Source: Neobacillus nitrireducens (GTDB taxonomy: Bacteria > Bacillota > Bacilli > Bacillales > Cytobacillaceae). From it: a stretch of 64,000 bases of DNA. The translations under genes and the position numbers were made by a program. Under the pieces are notes generated by a model. That model saw only the letters and a program-made list of their open reading frames with translations. It did no database searches and was not told the DNA's origin. This document shows positions 18,378 through 27,473 of the stretch, piece by piece. The stretch covers positions 1,736,001 to 1,800,000 of the forward strand of contig NZ_CP133262.1 in NCBI RefSeq assembly GCF_030915405.1, written 5' to 3'. Each line of letters begins with the position of its first letter. The first letter of the stretch is position 1.

Positions 18378-19337
18378 TTATTTTCCCCACTTTGCACGAA
18401 TTTGTTCAGCATCGCAAATCATTCGATCAAACAATTCTTGAACGGCAGGGACATCTTTGATTAGACCCATTACTTGTCCCGCCCAGGCGAAACCTGCTTC
18501 CGGCTCACCATCATAAATATACCGTTGATTGGCCCTTCCACTAATAAGATCTTTTAATTGATCATAACCACCATTGTTCTTTTCAATATCGATTATTTTT
18601 TCTGTCCAGCTATTGGCTAATGCTCTTGCCGGAGCTCCTATAGTTCTCTTGATAACTACCGTTCCAGATTCGTTTCCTTCGACTAGGGTTTTCTTATATA
18701 ACTCGTTTGCGTGAACACATTCTTTAGTAGCAATAAATCTGGTGCCCATTTCAATCCCCTCTGCCCCTAAACTAAGGGCTGCCATAAGCCCTCTGCCGTC
18801 TCCTATCCCACCTGAAGCAATAACGGGTATAGAAACCGCATCTACCACTTGAGGAACCAAAACAAGCGTACCAATATCATCTCGCCCTAAGTGGCCTCCA
18901 CCTTCCTGCCCCACTACCATAACTGCATCTGCACCAAGTTCTTCTGCTTTTACTGCCTGTCTCCTAGCGGCCACAAGAACCAAAGTTTTTATTTGAGTGC
19001 CTTTTAATTGGTCAAATATTGGGGCAGGGTTTCCCCCCGTCATTGAAACAACTGGTACCTTTTCATCAATAGCGACCTGAAGAAAATCAGAAAATGGTCT
19101 ACCATGCTGTCCAATGGCAAAATTAACACCAAAGGGATTGTTCGTCATTTTTTTCACCTTACGTATTTCAGTTCTTAGCTGTTCAGGATCACCTAATGAC
19201 ATAGCCGTAATTTGGCCAAGCCCCCCTGCGTTCGATACTGCTGCAGCCAATTCTGAATAGGCTAAATAGGCTAGACCTCCTTGTATAATCGGAAATCGTA
19301 TATTTAGTAATTCAGTAACACGAGTTTTCCATTCCAA
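18378..19337 (-). CDS. Nitronate monooxygenase / FabK-like flavin enzyme
   Basis: 319 residues, an FMN TIM-barrel. The opening LLNIRFPIIQGGLAYLAYSELAAAVSNAGGLG, the phosphate loop IASGGIGDGRGLMAALSLGAEGIEMGTRF and the GQEGGGHLGRDD segment carrying the His seen in nitronate monooxygenases all fit the NMO/FabK superfamily. It may oxidise propionate 3-nitronate or act as enoyl-ACP reductase II; sequence alone does not separate these, and the HLGRDD motif leans to the 2-nitropropane dioxygenase branch. TTG 19337 follows AGGAGGG at six bases and is preferred to ATG 19358. Confidence 0.88.
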   Translation of the reverse strand: MEWKTRVTELLNIRFPIIQGGLAYLAYSELAAAVSNAGGLGQITAMSLGDPEQLRTEIRKVKKMTNNPFGVNFAIGQHGRPFSDFLQVAIDEKVPVVSMTGGNPAPIFDQLKGTQIKTLVLVAARRQAVKAEELGADAVMVVGQEGGGHLGRDDIGTLVLVPQVVDAVSIPVIASGGIGDGRGLMAALSLGAEGIEMGTRFIATKECVHANELYKKTLVEGNESGTVVIKRTIGAPARALANSWTEKIIDIEKNNGGYDQLKDLISGRANQRYIYDGEPEAGFAWAGQVMGLIKDVPAVQELFDRMICDAEQIRAKWGK

Positions 19338-19446
19338 ATTAATCCCTCCTAAAAACATTCTATTTTGTTATTTCGTCTCTTTCGGGTAATTTTCCTTTCT
19401 TAATGGAAAACTATTGTTAACAGAATAGGAATATAATATATATTTC

Positions 19447-19475
19447 TTTGCAAGGCATGGGAATAATGCTATAAT
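19447..19475 (+). promoter_or_regulatory. Promoter of speA
   Basis: TTTGCA (19447-19452), 17 bases, TATAAT (19470-19475) with an extended TGC before the -10 box. The predicted leader is about 62 bases. Confidence 0.7.
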
Positions 19476-19544
19476 TCCTATGGTTTTTATGTTATAAAAA
19501 GCAACATATTTAGAGTATTTTTATTAAAGAGGTGTGGTTATAAA

Positions 19545-21017
19545 TTGTCTCAAAATCAAACACCGCTTTTTAGCGGTTTATTAGCACACGCAAAAAAAAA
19601 TCCCATTCAATTTCATATTCCTGGGCATAAAAAGGGAGCCGGGATTGACCCAGAGTTTCGAAACTTTATTGGGGACAACGCCCTGTCTATTGACTTAATT
19701 AATATTGGACCATTAGATGATCTCCATCAGCCAAAAGGCATCATTAAGCAGGCACAGGATTTAGCTGCAGAAGCTTTTGGAGCTGACCGAACCTTCTTTT
19801 CTGTACAGGGGACAAGCGGGGCAATTATCGCGATGATTATGGCAGTATGCGGCCCTGATGATAAAATCATCGTTCCAAGAAATGTTCATAAATCCATTAT
19901 GTCCGCCATCGTTTTTTCAGGCGCTATTCCCGTGTTTATCCAACCTGAAATCGATAAGGACCTAGGAATTTCTCACGGGATTACACCCGATGCAGTTGCA
20001 AGGGCCCTGCATCAACATCCGGATGCAAAAGCTGTGTTAGTAATCAATCCAACTTATTTTGGAATTTCCGGAGATTTAAAAAAGATTGTTGAAATTTCTC
20101 ATTCTTATCATATTCCTGTCCTTGTCGATGAAGCTCATGGTGTTCATATTCATTTTCATGATGACCTTCCACTTTCTGCGATGCAGGCCGGTGCAGATAT
20201 GGCCGCTACTAGTGTCCATAAATTGGGCGGGTCGATGACCCAAAGTTCCATCCTAAATGTAAAAGAAGGACTTGTTTCTGCAAAGCATGTCCAGTCGATT
20301 CTAAGCATGCTTACTACTACTTCCACTTCTTATTTATTACTTGCTTCACTTGATGTGGCACGTAAGCAGTTGGCTACAAAGGGAAGGGAACTAATTGACC
20401 AAACCATTAAATTAGCACAATCCATGCGGAAAAGAATTAATGAAATTGAACATCTACATTGTATTGGTGAGGAAATTCTAGGCTCAAAAGCAACCTATGA
20501 TTACGATCCAACCAAGCTGATTATTTCCGTTAAGGAATTAGGATTGACTGGATATGACGTTGAAAAATGGTTAAGAGAAAAACACAATATTGAAGTGGAA
20601 CTTTCTGATCTTTATAACATTCTTTGTATTATTACGCTTGGAGACACAGAGGTGGAGGCAAGTTTGTTAATTAATGCCTTAAAAGATTTGGCAGACGAGT
20701 GTGAACATCGTACCGAAAGAATCGAACCGGTTGAAGTTCTTCTTCCTGAAATCCCCGTGCTCGCTCTAACACCAAGAGATGCATTTTATTCGGAAACAGA
20801 AGTAATACCTTTTGAAGAATCTGAAGGAAGAATTATTGCTGAATTTATTATGGTTTATCCACCTGGGATCCCAATCTTTATTCCCGGTGAAATAATTACA
20901 AAGGAAAACCTTCACTATGTTCGGAAAAACCTTGAAGCAGGCTTACCCGTACAAGGTCCGGAAGATGAAGAAATCAAATCAATTCTGGTCATTAAAGAGT
21001 ACAAGGCAATAAAATAG
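19545..21017 (+). CDS. speA: Biosynthetic arginine decarboxylase, Orn/Lys/Arg family
   Basis: 490 residues, exactly the length of B. subtilis SpeA. A fold-type I PLP enzyme that makes agmatine from arginine for polyamine synthesis. FHIPGHKKGAG opens the domain; DEAHG (195-199) and TSVHKLGG place the PLP lysine at 226. The C-terminal domain (VMVYPPGIPIFIPGE) is complete. The start is TTG 19545 with AAAGAGGTGTGG upstream. Neighbouring SR1/SR1P on the opposite strand reproduces the B. subtilis speA-sr1 pair. Confidence 0.94.
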   Translation: MSQNQTPLFSGLLAHAKKNPIQFHIPGHKKGAGIDPEFRNFIGDNALSIDLINIGPLDDLHQPKGIIKQAQDLAAEAFGADRTFFSVQGTSGAIIAMIMAVCGPDDKIIVPRNVHKSIMSAIVFSGAIPVFIQPEIDKDLGISHGITPDAVARALHQHPDAKAVLVINPTYFGISGDLKKIVEISHSYHIPVLVDEAHGVHIHFHDDLPLSAMQAGADMAATSVHKLGGSMTQSSILNVKEGLVSAKHVQSILSMLTTTSTSYLLLASLDVARKQLATKGRELIDQTIKLAQSMRKRINEIEHLHCIGEEILGSKATYDYDPTKLIISVKELGLTGYDVEKWLREKHNIEVELSDLYNILCIITLGDTEVEASLLINALKDLADECEHRTERIEPVEVLLPEIPVLALTPRDAFYSETEVIPFEESEGRIIAEFIMVYPPGIPIFIPGEIITKENLHYVRKNLEAGLPVQGPEDEEIKSILVIKEYKAIK

Positions 21018-21023
21018 AACAAA

Positions 21024-21058
21024 AATACAGGATTCCGTTTATCGGAATCCTGTTTTAA
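21024..21058. terminator. Terminator shared by speA and SR1
   Basis: Perfect 11-bp arms ACAGGATTCCG (21027-21037) and CGGAATCCTGT (21043-21053), loop of five, followed by TTTAATTT on the plus strand and TTTTTG on the minus strand. Confidence 0.9.
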
Positions 21059-21255
21059 TTTATGTTTTCTTATTATAAATCTTCTTCTGTATGATGTCCC
21101 TCGCAACAATTGCATTTTGTAGAATAAAGGACCGTTACTTTTTCATCTTCAAAATGATCAATAGTAGAGTTACATGTTTGGCATACTAAAGTACCCATCT
21201 GTTCAATCCCCTTTTCATTATTGAATTTACTCAAAATGAAGCATTTATATATCAC
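21025..21255 (-). ncRNA. sr1: SR1-type dual-function small RNA
   Basis: From the predicted start near 21255 to the shared terminator is about 230 nt, close to the 205 nt of B. subtilis SR1. It contains the SR1P reading frame, lies beside speA, and has CcpN operators at its promoter. In B. subtilis SR1 base-pairs with ahrC mRNA and its peptide binds GapA. The ahrC pairing region could not be tested because ahrC is not in the window. Confidence 0.75.
21073..21198 (-). CDS. sr1p: SR1P, GapA-binding peptide
   Basis: 41 residues: MGTLVCQTCNSTIDHFEDEK and then VTVLYSTKC with a Cys-rich tail. The CQTC pair and the IDHFEDEKVTVLY core are those of SR1P, the peptide encoded inside the SR1 RNA of bacilli, which binds glyceraldehyde-3-phosphate dehydrogenase GapA and promotes its interaction with RNase J1. 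rnjA is also present in this window. The ATG has AAGGGG ten bases upstream. Reading further upstream gives only codons of the RNA leader, which are not expected to be translated. Confidence 0.9.
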   Translation of the reverse strand: MGTLVCQTCNSTIDHFEDEKVTVLYSTKCNCCEGHHTEEDL

Positions 21256-21290
21256 AATTTAATAATAATATATCACATTAGAAATATCAA
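21246..21290 (-). promoter_or_regulatory. SR1 promoter with two CcpN operators
   Basis: On the minus strand TTGATA (21290-21285), 17 bases, TATTAT (21267-21262). Two copies of the CcpN motif as I recall it (TRTGHYATAYW) fit without mismatch: TGTGATATATT at 21277-21267, between -35 and -10, and TGTGATATATA at 21256-21246, over the start. They are 21 bases apart, two helical turns. CcpN represses sr1, gapB and pckA on glycolytic carbon in B. subtilis. Confidence 0.75.
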
Positions 21291-21448
21291 GCCTAATTTG
21301 TATGTCACATTTAAAAAAATTAGATCATTTAAACGGGTTGTTGATTTCAGCTCCCTCTAATCAACTTGTCCAAAAAAATTAAATGATACCCATAATCGGA
21401 ATAGAGTAGAGGGAAAATAATTAATTTATTTATTTACGCCCCTCTCAC

Positions 21449-21483
21449 ACCACCGTACGTACGGTTCCGTATACGGCGGTTCA
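21449..21483 (-). ncRNA. Group II intron domain V
   Basis: Minus strand GAACCGCCGTATACGGAACC followed by GTACGTACGGTGGTG folds as the 34-nt catalytic helix with the terminal tetraloop-like GAAC and a CGT triad region near the base. Domain VI follows and should carry the branch-point A in the AATAAATAAATTAAT arm. Confidence 0.85.
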
Positions 21484-21485
21484 AT

Positions 21486-22760
21486 TTATATTACAGTGTG
21501 TACTTTTAGATAATGTTCTAAAGCAGAGGGAAGTCCCCTCTGCTTTAGTCTTTTATTTGAGATTGCTCTTTGTACGACTTTCGATAATCCGATATACCGG
21601 TAACCTCTTCGACAGAAAGTTAATCCTTTCGCCTCTTCCTCAGGAATCCCTAATTGAACAAGCGATTTGATTTGTTTCCGTGATACCTTCCATTGCTTCC
21701 AGATGATAACTCTAATTCTGGAGCGAAGCTTCATATCTATAGCAGTCATCGCTTTTTTCATGTTTGAGATTCTAAAGTAATTGACCCACCCAAGTATGAC
21801 CTGTTTTAGTTTTAAAATTCGGAAGTCTAGCTGTACACTCCAATTTCGCTTTGTTAGTTTTCGGAGCTTCCTTTGAAACTTCTGTATTGACATGAGATGG
21901 GGTTTTACTTGATACCTCTTGTTATTGGTATCGTAATAATACCCAAATCCTAAGAATTTTAAATCTTTTGGGCGAGAGATTTTGCTCTTTTCCACATTGA
22001 CTATTAATCCTAGTTTTTCTTCTATAAATCTCACGATTGATTTCATCACTCTGTTTGCTGCTATCTCACTCTTTACAAAAATGAGAGCGTCATCAGCGTA
22101 TCTCACAAACCGTAGTCCTCTTTTCTCTAGTTCCTTATCGAGTTCATTTAACATAATATTACTCAATAATGGGCTAAGGTTCCCTCCTTGCGGAGTCCCG
22201 ACTGGTGTTTCTTCATATTTCCCTTTCACCATGACTCCACTGACTAAGTATTTTCTGATTAACGAGATGACATCGCCATCATCTATTGTGTTGGCAATTA
22301 TTCGCATGAGTTTGTCGTGATGGACTGTATCGAAGAATCTTTCGAGGTCAATGTCTACCACCCAATCGTGTCCATCGTTTAGAAATTCCAAGCTTTTTAT
22401 AATAGCCATCTCACAACTTCTTTTTGGTCTAAAGCCGTAACTGAATTCGCTGAATTGCTTTTCAAATATCGGATTGAGAACTTGATGAATGGCTTGCTGA
22501 ACTACCCTATCCACTACTGTTGGTATTCCCAACTTGCGCATCTTACCGTTTTCTTTTGGGATTTCCACTCTTAAGGCAGCTTGTGGTCGGTATTTTCTTG
22601 TTCTGATGCGCTGACGTAGTTCATCCTTGTTCTCTTTCAGATATTGATTTAGTTCGTCGACTGTTACTCCATCGACCCCACTCGCACCTTTATTTTTGTA
22701 GACACGTAAGTAGGCTTCATTCATATTTTGATTGCTTAGAATCTGTTCTAAAAGTTCCAC
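21486..22760 (-). CDS. ltrA: Group II intron reverse transcriptase/maturase (class C)
   Basis: 424 residues. The reverse transcriptase domain covers about 20-290, with DIDLERFFDTVHHDKL, GTPQGGNLSPLLSNIMLNELD and the catalytic YADD in RFVRYADDALIFVKS. The maturase (X) domain follows (RIRVIIWKQWKVSRKQ). There is no HNH endonuclease domain, in keeping with class C introns that prime on nascent strands. The GTG start at 22760 has AAGGGAG eight bases upstream. The reading frame is intact, so the intron may still splice and move. Confidence 0.95.
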   Translation of the reverse strand: MELLEQILSNQNMNEAYLRVYKNKGASGVDGVTVDELNQYLKENKDELRQRIRTRKYRPQAALRVEIPKENGKMRKLGIPTVVDRVVQQAIHQVLNPIFEKQFSEFSYGFRPKRSCEMAIIKSLEFLNDGHDWVVDIDLERFFDTVHHDKLMRIIANTIDDGDVISLIRKYLVSGVMVKGKYEETPVGTPQGGNLSPLLSNIMLNELDKELEKRGLRFVRYADDALIFVKSEIAANRVMKSIVRFIEEKLGLIVNVEKSKISRPKDLKFLGFGYYYDTNNKRYQVKPHLMSIQKFQRKLRKLTKRNWSVQLDFRILKLKQVILGWVNYFRISNMKKAMTAIDMKLRSRIRVIIWKQWKVSRKQIKSLVQLGIPEEEAKGLTFCRRGYRYIGLSKVVQRAISNKRLKQRGLPSALEHYLKVHTVI

Positions 22761-23265
22761 ACTCGTTTCTCCCTTCCTCTCACGTAATAAGTGATAGCTC
22801 CATTTTGGTTATCCTTTGAGATACGCTCATACTTTCCCCATTAACACATTCGGAGTAGGTCACTTATGCATTCGTGGTGTTGAAACACTATAAATTGTTC
22901 AGCCCTTCATGAATTACTTCATTACTATGGCTTCTGCTGACTTCTTGCGGCAAACCTTTTTCGACTGTACCTATGTACATCCGCAAGACCTCCCAGGGTA
23001 AGACAACTATCTTTCCTCTTTTACTCGCCTGATTTACCCTACAAAGTTACGCACATCTTTTGGACTTTGACTTGCTTGGGAGCCTTATCCCTTTGTAGAG
23101 CCTTAGTATCAGATTTCTGTTCGTCGAGCCAAGATTTTATTCCACGCTTCCTCCAGCCCTTACCTCACGGTAAGTACCTTGCGCTTCCTTAGTGGTTGGT
23201 CGATGTGTACCCCCACAGTGGACTTTCACCACCTAGATAGTTGCCATGCCTGGCACACCAAAGAA

Positions 23266-23289
23266 AAAAAGGCCTCATCGGCCTTTCCT
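23266..23289 (-). terminator. Terminator of the DUF3055 gene and intron target
   Basis: Minus strand AAAGGCC-GATGA-GGCCTTT and a T run; the intron begins five bases after the T run. Confidence 0.9.
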
Positions 23290-23294
23290 TGAAA

Positions 23295-23594
23295 TTATTC
23301 GTACTGGGTTACAAACGGGATGGATGGCAGTGTTTCGCTGAAAAACTCTGCTAAATCTGCAGCTTGTTGATGGTCAGGGATACGGAAAACGGTTTGAAGG
23401 TATTCAATATCTTCGATGTCTTTGGGGTCAAGGAGGGTGGAACGGCCAGTTTGCATGCAGACAACTAGAGGTTTACCAAAAAACATATTGGTGTAAATGA
23501 TTCCGAAATCATAACGAGTATGTTCCGTTGTAAAACCGATAAACCTTACTTTTGCATTTTCATGTTCATCGTAGAGCTTATCAAATAATTCCAT
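23295..23594 (-). CDS. DUF3055 / SAV0927-family protein
   Basis: 99 residues, soluble, acidic. VRFIGFTTEHTRYDFGIIYTNMFFGKPLVVCMQTGRS is the characteristic core of this small Firmicutes family, whose function is unknown. ATG 23594 has AAGGAGG close upstream. Its transcript should end at the terminator that the group IIC intron has used as target; the hairpin itself is intact so termination need not be disturbed. Confidence 0.85.
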   Translation of the reverse strand: MELFDKLYDEHENAKVRFIGFTTEHTRYDFGIIYTNMFFGKPLVVCMQTGRSTLLDPKDIEDIEYLQTVFRIPDHQQAADLAEFFSETLPSIPFVTQYE

Positions 23595-23759
23595 ATGGAT
23601 CCTCCTTTTTTAAAAGAATGTTTAGAATATTATTATAATTGATATTCACAAAAGAAACAAGAAAACTTCTACTTTTATTTAAAGCATAGTTGTCATAAGA
23701 TTTAAATAAATGCTAGAATAGAGAGGCATATATTATTGGACTAATGGGGGGGAATGATG

Positions 23760-24194
23760 ATGGCTGTCAATGCATATATAAAGCTAGTGCCTTCATCTGC
23801 TAAACAAACTGTAACAAGCGAAGAAGTAAAAGAATTATTTTATGACTATAAAAATAACACGACAAAAACCGGTAATCAAATTGGGTGGCAATACGGAGAA
23901 TCTGCCTTTCCGTATGAAATTAAAGAAACTGTCGAAGCCAAAGGAAAATGGTTCTATCTACACTCTAATGATGAACGCTATTACGCCATCTTAATTGGGG
24001 TTGATCGGGAAACGATTAAAAATGACGATGGTCAAGAACTGGAACAAACTTACATACAAGTCACATTACCGGAACAATCTACGTATGGTGATAAAGGAAA
24101 AGCGAATGAGTTTTGTAAATACCTCGCGAAAAAGCTTCAAGGGGAGCTCCATCTTTTTAATGAGAGAGTCATGTATTATTATCCACGAAAGTAA
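23760..24194 (+). CDS. DUF1885-type conserved Bacillaceae protein
   Basis: 144 residues from MAVNAYIKLVPSS. The sequence is soluble with alternating beta and helix, FPYEIKETVEAKGKWFYLHS and YIQVTLPEQSTYGDKGKANEFCKYLAKKLQGEL being the best conserved parts as I recall. I assign it to DUF1885 from memory and give no function. Three ATGs in a row (23754, 23757, 23760) follow a run of eight purines GGGGGGGA; only the last leaves a usual spacer. Confidence 0.78.
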   Translation: MAVNAYIKLVPSSAKQTVTSEEVKELFYDYKNNTTKTGNQIGWQYGESAFPYEIKETVEAKGKWFYLHSNDERYYAILIGVDRETIKNDDGQELEQTYIQVTLPEQSTYGDKGKANEFCKYLAKKLQGELHLFNERVMYYYPRK

Positions 24195-24221
24195 AAAAGC
24201 TCCTTTGGGGCTTTTTTTTTA
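24192..24221. terminator. Terminator between convergent small genes
   Basis: AAAAAGCTCC and GGGGCTTTTT (one G-U) over TTT, then a run of T. Confidence 0.85.
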
Positions 24222-24461
24222 ATGAATAAATAATTCCATGGTATAGTGAATTGATGTATAAATAACAAGGCTTAAACTAGTGATAAAAAGCGTTTTACGC
24301 ACTGATTTTGTTACTTGATTTCCTAATAAAAATGCTAAATAATAGAACACAAAAAACATGATGACTTTATAAATCAGCTGGTCATGCGTTGATAACCATT
24401 CAATAAATGTATATCCGCTCCAAATGATAAATTGTAGTATCACAACAATATAGACCTTCAT
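24219..24461 (-). CDS. Small membrane protein, unknown function
   Basis: 80 residues with three predicted membrane helices (MKVYIVVILQFIIWSGYTF, IYKVIMFFVFYYLAFLLG, TLFITSLSLVIYTSIHY) joined by short charged loops. No family recognised. ATG 24461 with GGTGA upstream is preferred; an in-frame GTG 12 bases earlier falls in the weak ribosome site. It lies alone between the DUF1885-type gene and pdhD. Confidence 0.65.
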   Translation of the reverse strand: MKVYIVVILQFIIWSGYTFIEWLSTHDQLIYKVIMFFVFYYLAFLLGNQVTKSVRKTLFITSLSLVIYTSIHYTMELFIH

Positions 24462-24611
24462 ATTTATCACCACTCTTAATACTTCATCTTCTTTTTAAAA
24501 TGCTAGTATCTTAAGTATATGTTCTAAAACCAAGAGTTATATAATATTTTTTGGATGACAAGGATTTTTTTGCTTAATCTTTTTTAAAGATACAATTCGC
24601 TAAAAACAATA

Positions 24612-24648
24612 AAAGTCCTTTCCGTTTTTTAACGAAAAGGACTTTATT
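24612..24648 (-). terminator. Terminator of the pdh operon
   Basis: Minus strand AAAGTCCTTTTCGTT pairs with AACGGAAAGGACTTT, followed by TATTG; nine bases after the pdhD stop. Confidence 0.85.
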
Positions 24649-24656
24649 ATTTATTT

Positions 24657-26072
24657 TTACTTAATGATGTGTATTGGGCTTCCGATTGCAACTTCGGCAG
24701 CTTCCATTGTAATTTCACCAAGTGTTGGATGTGCATGTATGGTCATCGCAAGATCCTCAGCAGTCATACCTGCTTCAATCGCAAGTCCTAGTTCAGCAAT
24801 CATATCTGATGCACTAGTACCGGCAATCTGGGCTCCAATTACTAGTCCATCTTCTTTACGAGTAATTAATTTCATGAATCCATCACCACTATCAAGTGAT
24901 AACGCACGACCATTGGCAGCGAATGGGAATTTAGATGCATTTACTGCAATTCCTTCTTCTTTTGCTTGGGCTTCTGTATATCCAACTGAAGCTAATTCAG
25001 GCTCAGAGAAAACAACTGCAGGAATACCTAAGTAATCAATCTCTGCTGCATGTCCGGCAATTGCCTCAGCGGCAATTTTAGCCTCATATGATGCCTTATG
25101 GGCCAATTGAGGACCAGCAACAACATCACCAATTGCATAGATATTGCTGATATTTGTCCGGCATTGTTTGTCAATTTCAATCAGGCCGCGCTCAGTTAAT
25201 TTGACACCTGCCTGCTCTAGACCCATTTCATCCGTGTTAGGACGTCGACCAACCATTACAAACACGTAATCAGCTTCGAGTTTTTTCTCTTCGCCTTTTG
25301 TTTCGAATGATACTACAACACCATTTTCGGTTTCTTCTACACCCTTAGCAAATGCCTTTGTATAGAATTCCGCACCTTTTTTCTTCATACTCCGCTTAAC
25401 AAGCGCAGCCATTTGCTTATCGAAAACACCAAGTCCTAAAATCTCTTCGGCACCTTCTAAGATAGTCACTTGGCTGCCAAAGCTTGCATAAGCACCACCT
25501 AATTCAATTCCGATTACTCCACCGCCAATGACAATGATCTTTTCAGGAATTTCCTGTAAATTAAGTGCACCTGTCGAATTAAGAACACGTTTCGAATATT
25601 TAAAGGCAGGTAACTCAATCGGACGTGATCCAGTCGCTATAATGGCATTTTTGAAGGTATAAGTTTGAGCTGAATTTTCATCCATAACACGTAGTGTATT
25701 GGCATCCACAAAGAAAGCTTCACCACGGACAATATTTACTTTGTTTCCTTTTAACAACCCTTCAACGCCGCCGGTTAATTTATTGACAATACCCGATTTA
25801 AATTCTTGTACCTTTGAAAAATCAACTTTTACATTTTCAGCAGTAATCCCGAATGCTTCTGAATGCAACGCTGTCTCATAGCGGTGACCTGCTGAAATTA
25901 AAGCTTTAGAAGGGATACATCCTACATTTAAACAAACGCCGCCTACATATTCCTTTTCAACAATCGTAACTTTTTGTCCTAACTGGGCAGCACGAATTGC
26001 TGCAACGTATCCGCCGGGACCAGCTCCGATGATTATAGTATCTGTATCAATTGGGAAATCTCCAACTACCAT
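24657..26072 (-). CDS. pdhD: Dihydrolipoamide dehydrogenase (E3)
   Basis: 471 residues. FAD-binding [17 protein letters not shown] near the N-terminus, redox disulfide in [18 protein letters not shown]-binding [17 protein letters not shown] and the catalytic HAHPTLGE dyad at the C-terminus are all present. It reoxidises the lipoyl arm of E2 and passes electrons to NAD+. It serves PDH and probably 2-oxoglutarate dehydrogenase. The start ATG lies six bases after the pdhC stop; the ribosome site GGAGGC is inside the end of pdhC, so the two are translationally coupled. Confidence 0.98.
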   Translation of the reverse strand: MVVGDFPIDTDTIIIGAGPGGYVAAIRAAQLGQKVTIVEKEYVGGVCLNVGCIPSKALISAGHRYETALHSEAFGITAENVKVDFSKVQEFKSGIVNKLTGGVEGLLKGNKVNIVRGEAFFVDANTLRVMDENSAQTYTFKNAIIATGSRPIELPAFKYSKRVLNSTGALNLQEIPEKIIVIGGGVIGIELGGAYASFGSQVTILEGAEEILGLGVFDKQMAALVKRSMKKKGAEFYTKAFAKGVEETENGVVVSFETKGEEKKLEADYVFVMVGRRPNTDEMGLEQAGVKLTERGLIEIDKQCRTNISNIYAIGDVVAGPQLAHKASYEAKIAAEAIAGHAAEIDYLGIPAVVFSEPELASVGYTEAQAKEEGIAVNASKFPFAANGRALSLDSGDGFMKLITRKEDGLVIGAQIAGTSASDMIAELGLAIEAGMTAEDLAMTIHAHPTLGEITMEAAEVAIGSPIHIIK

Positions 26073-26078
26073 AATATT

Positions 26079-27395
26079 TTAAGCCTCCATTAACAATAGT
26101 TCTGGATCGTTTAATAAACGTTTAATATGATTCAATGCATTTTGTGCTGTTGCACCGTCAATCATCCGGTGATCAAAGCTTAATGATAAAGCTAAAACTG
26201 GTGCCGCAACAATTTCACCGTTTCTAACGATTGGCTTTTCTGCAATTCGGCCAACGCCCAAAATGGCAACTTCTGGGTGATTGATAACTGGAGTAAACCA
26301 CTGGCCACCAGCTGAACCGATGTTTGAAATAGTACAAGATGCGCCCTTCATTTCATTTGGAGCAAGTTTTCCATCACGTGCTTTTCCTGCTAATTCATTA
26401 ATTTCATTAGAAATAGTGAATACTGACTTACGGTCTGCATCTTTTACCACCGGAACGAGCAAGCCTTTTTCCGTATCAGCTGCAATTCCAATATTATAAT
26501 AATGTTTATGAATAATTTCGCTTGACGCATCATCTAGTGATGTATTTAAGGCTGGGAATTCACGTAATGCACTTGTTAATGCTTTGACGATGTATGGTAA
26601 GAAAGTAAGCTTAATGCCCTTGGCAGCTGCAACTTCTTTAAATTTCTTGCGGTGAGTAACTAGTTTAGTTACATCCACTTCATCCATAAGTGTTACGTGT
26701 GGTGCAGTATGCTTGGAATTAACCATAGCCTTAGCAATTGCTTTCCGTATTCCACTCATTTTCTCGCGAGTTTCTGGGTATTCACCTTGTGGAATCGCAA
26801 CAGCTTCTTGCGTTACCTCCACTTTAACTGTTTCAGCTTCTACATTAGCAGCTGCTTGTGGTGCAGGTGCTGCTCCGCCGCTAACATAGGAATCAATATC
26901 ACCTTTAAGAATACGCCCATTATTTCCAGTACCAGGTACCAAATTGATACTAATACCTTTTTCTCGTGCATATTTACGAACAGAAGGCATAGCAATAATC
27001 CGTCGACTTGGATCAACATCTGTCTGCTGCACCACAGCTACCGCTGCCGGCTGTTGAGCTGCATCTTGTTTAACCTCAGGAGTAGGAGCTGCTGGTTTTT
27101 CCTCCTGTTTAGGTTCATCAGCATGTTCATCGCCCTTAAATTGAATGTCTTCGTATCCTGGGGCATCAAAGGTTACTAAAACCTGTCCCACAGTTGCGAC
27201 TGTACCTTCTCCAACTAAAACATCAATAACTGTTCCTGCCACAGGGGAAGGGATTTCAACCACTGCTTTATCATTTTGAATTTCGCAAAGTACATCATCT
27301 TCGGCAATTTTGTCGCCTGGCTTTACGAACCATTTAACAATTTCGCCCTCATGAATTCCTTCACCGATATCAGGCATTTTAAATTGAAATGACAC
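26079..27395 (-). CDS. pdhC: Pyruvate dehydrogenase E2, dihydrolipoamide acetyltransferase
   Basis: 438 residues. One lipoyl domain (1-80, lipoyl Lys43 in NDKAVVEIP), an Ala/Pro/Gln-rich linker, a peripheral subunit-binding domain (about 130-165, [13 protein letters not shown]), a second linker, then the catalytic core ending with the active-site DHRMIDGA. It forms the 60-mer core of the PDH complex in bacilli. The start is GTG 27395 with GGAGGATG seven bases upstream. A 78-base gap separates it from pdhB. Confidence 0.97.
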   Translation of the reverse strand: MSFQFKMPDIGEGIHEGEIVKWFVKPGDKIAEDDVLCEIQNDKAVVEIPSPVAGTVIDVLVGEGTVATVGQVLVTFDAPGYEDIQFKGDEHADEPKQEEKPAAPTPEVKQDAAQQPAAVAVVQQTDVDPSRRIIAMPSVRKYAREKGISINLVPGTGNNGRILKGDIDSYVSGGAAPAPQAAANVEAETVKVEVTQEAVAIPQGEYPETREKMSGIRKAIAKAMVNSKHTAPHVTLMDEVDVTKLVTHRKKFKEVAAAKGIKLTFLPYIVKALTSALREFPALNTSLDDASSEIIHKHYYNIGIAADTEKGLLVPVVKDADRKSVFTISNEINELAGKARDGKLAPNEMKGASCTISNIGSAGGQWFTPVINHPEVAILGVGRIAEKPIVRNGEIVAAPVLALSLSFDHRMIDGATAQNALNHIKRLLNDPELLLMEA

Positions 27396-27473
27396 TAGGA
27401 TTCATCCTCCAAAATTACATGTATTTTTGAGCATCGAAATTATAGTAATTAGATCGTCAAATTACGGATTTAA

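Larger units (their letters stand above)
21401..23258 (-). mobile_element. Group IIC intron, complete
   Basis: The 1858-base element starts (minus strand) with GTGTGCCAGGCATGGCAACT at 23258 and ends with CTACTCTAT at 21401. Intron-typical blocks follow: TACCCTGGGAGGTCTTGCGG, GAAGTCAGCAGAAGCCATAG, and a domain V helix. The starting sequence and domain V closely resemble the Oceanobacillus iheyensis group IIC ribozyme. The encoded protein lacks an endonuclease domain and the 5' exon is a terminator hairpin plus T run, both class C hallmarks. The 498 bases upstream of the reading frame are domains I-III. Ends are inferred from family consensus, so they may be off by a few bases at the 3' side. 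Confidence 0.9.

Noticed and set aside
21336-21371. Inverted repeat GTTGATT/AATCAAC after the SR1 promoter region
   Set aside because: Seven-bp arms with a long loop and no U tract; not convincing as a terminator or operator.
26697-27179. Plus-strand open frame of 160 codons inside pdhC
   Set aside because: It lies antisense to the complete pdhC frame, is rich in Cys, Phe and Ser as expected of a shadow frame, and has no ribosome site.
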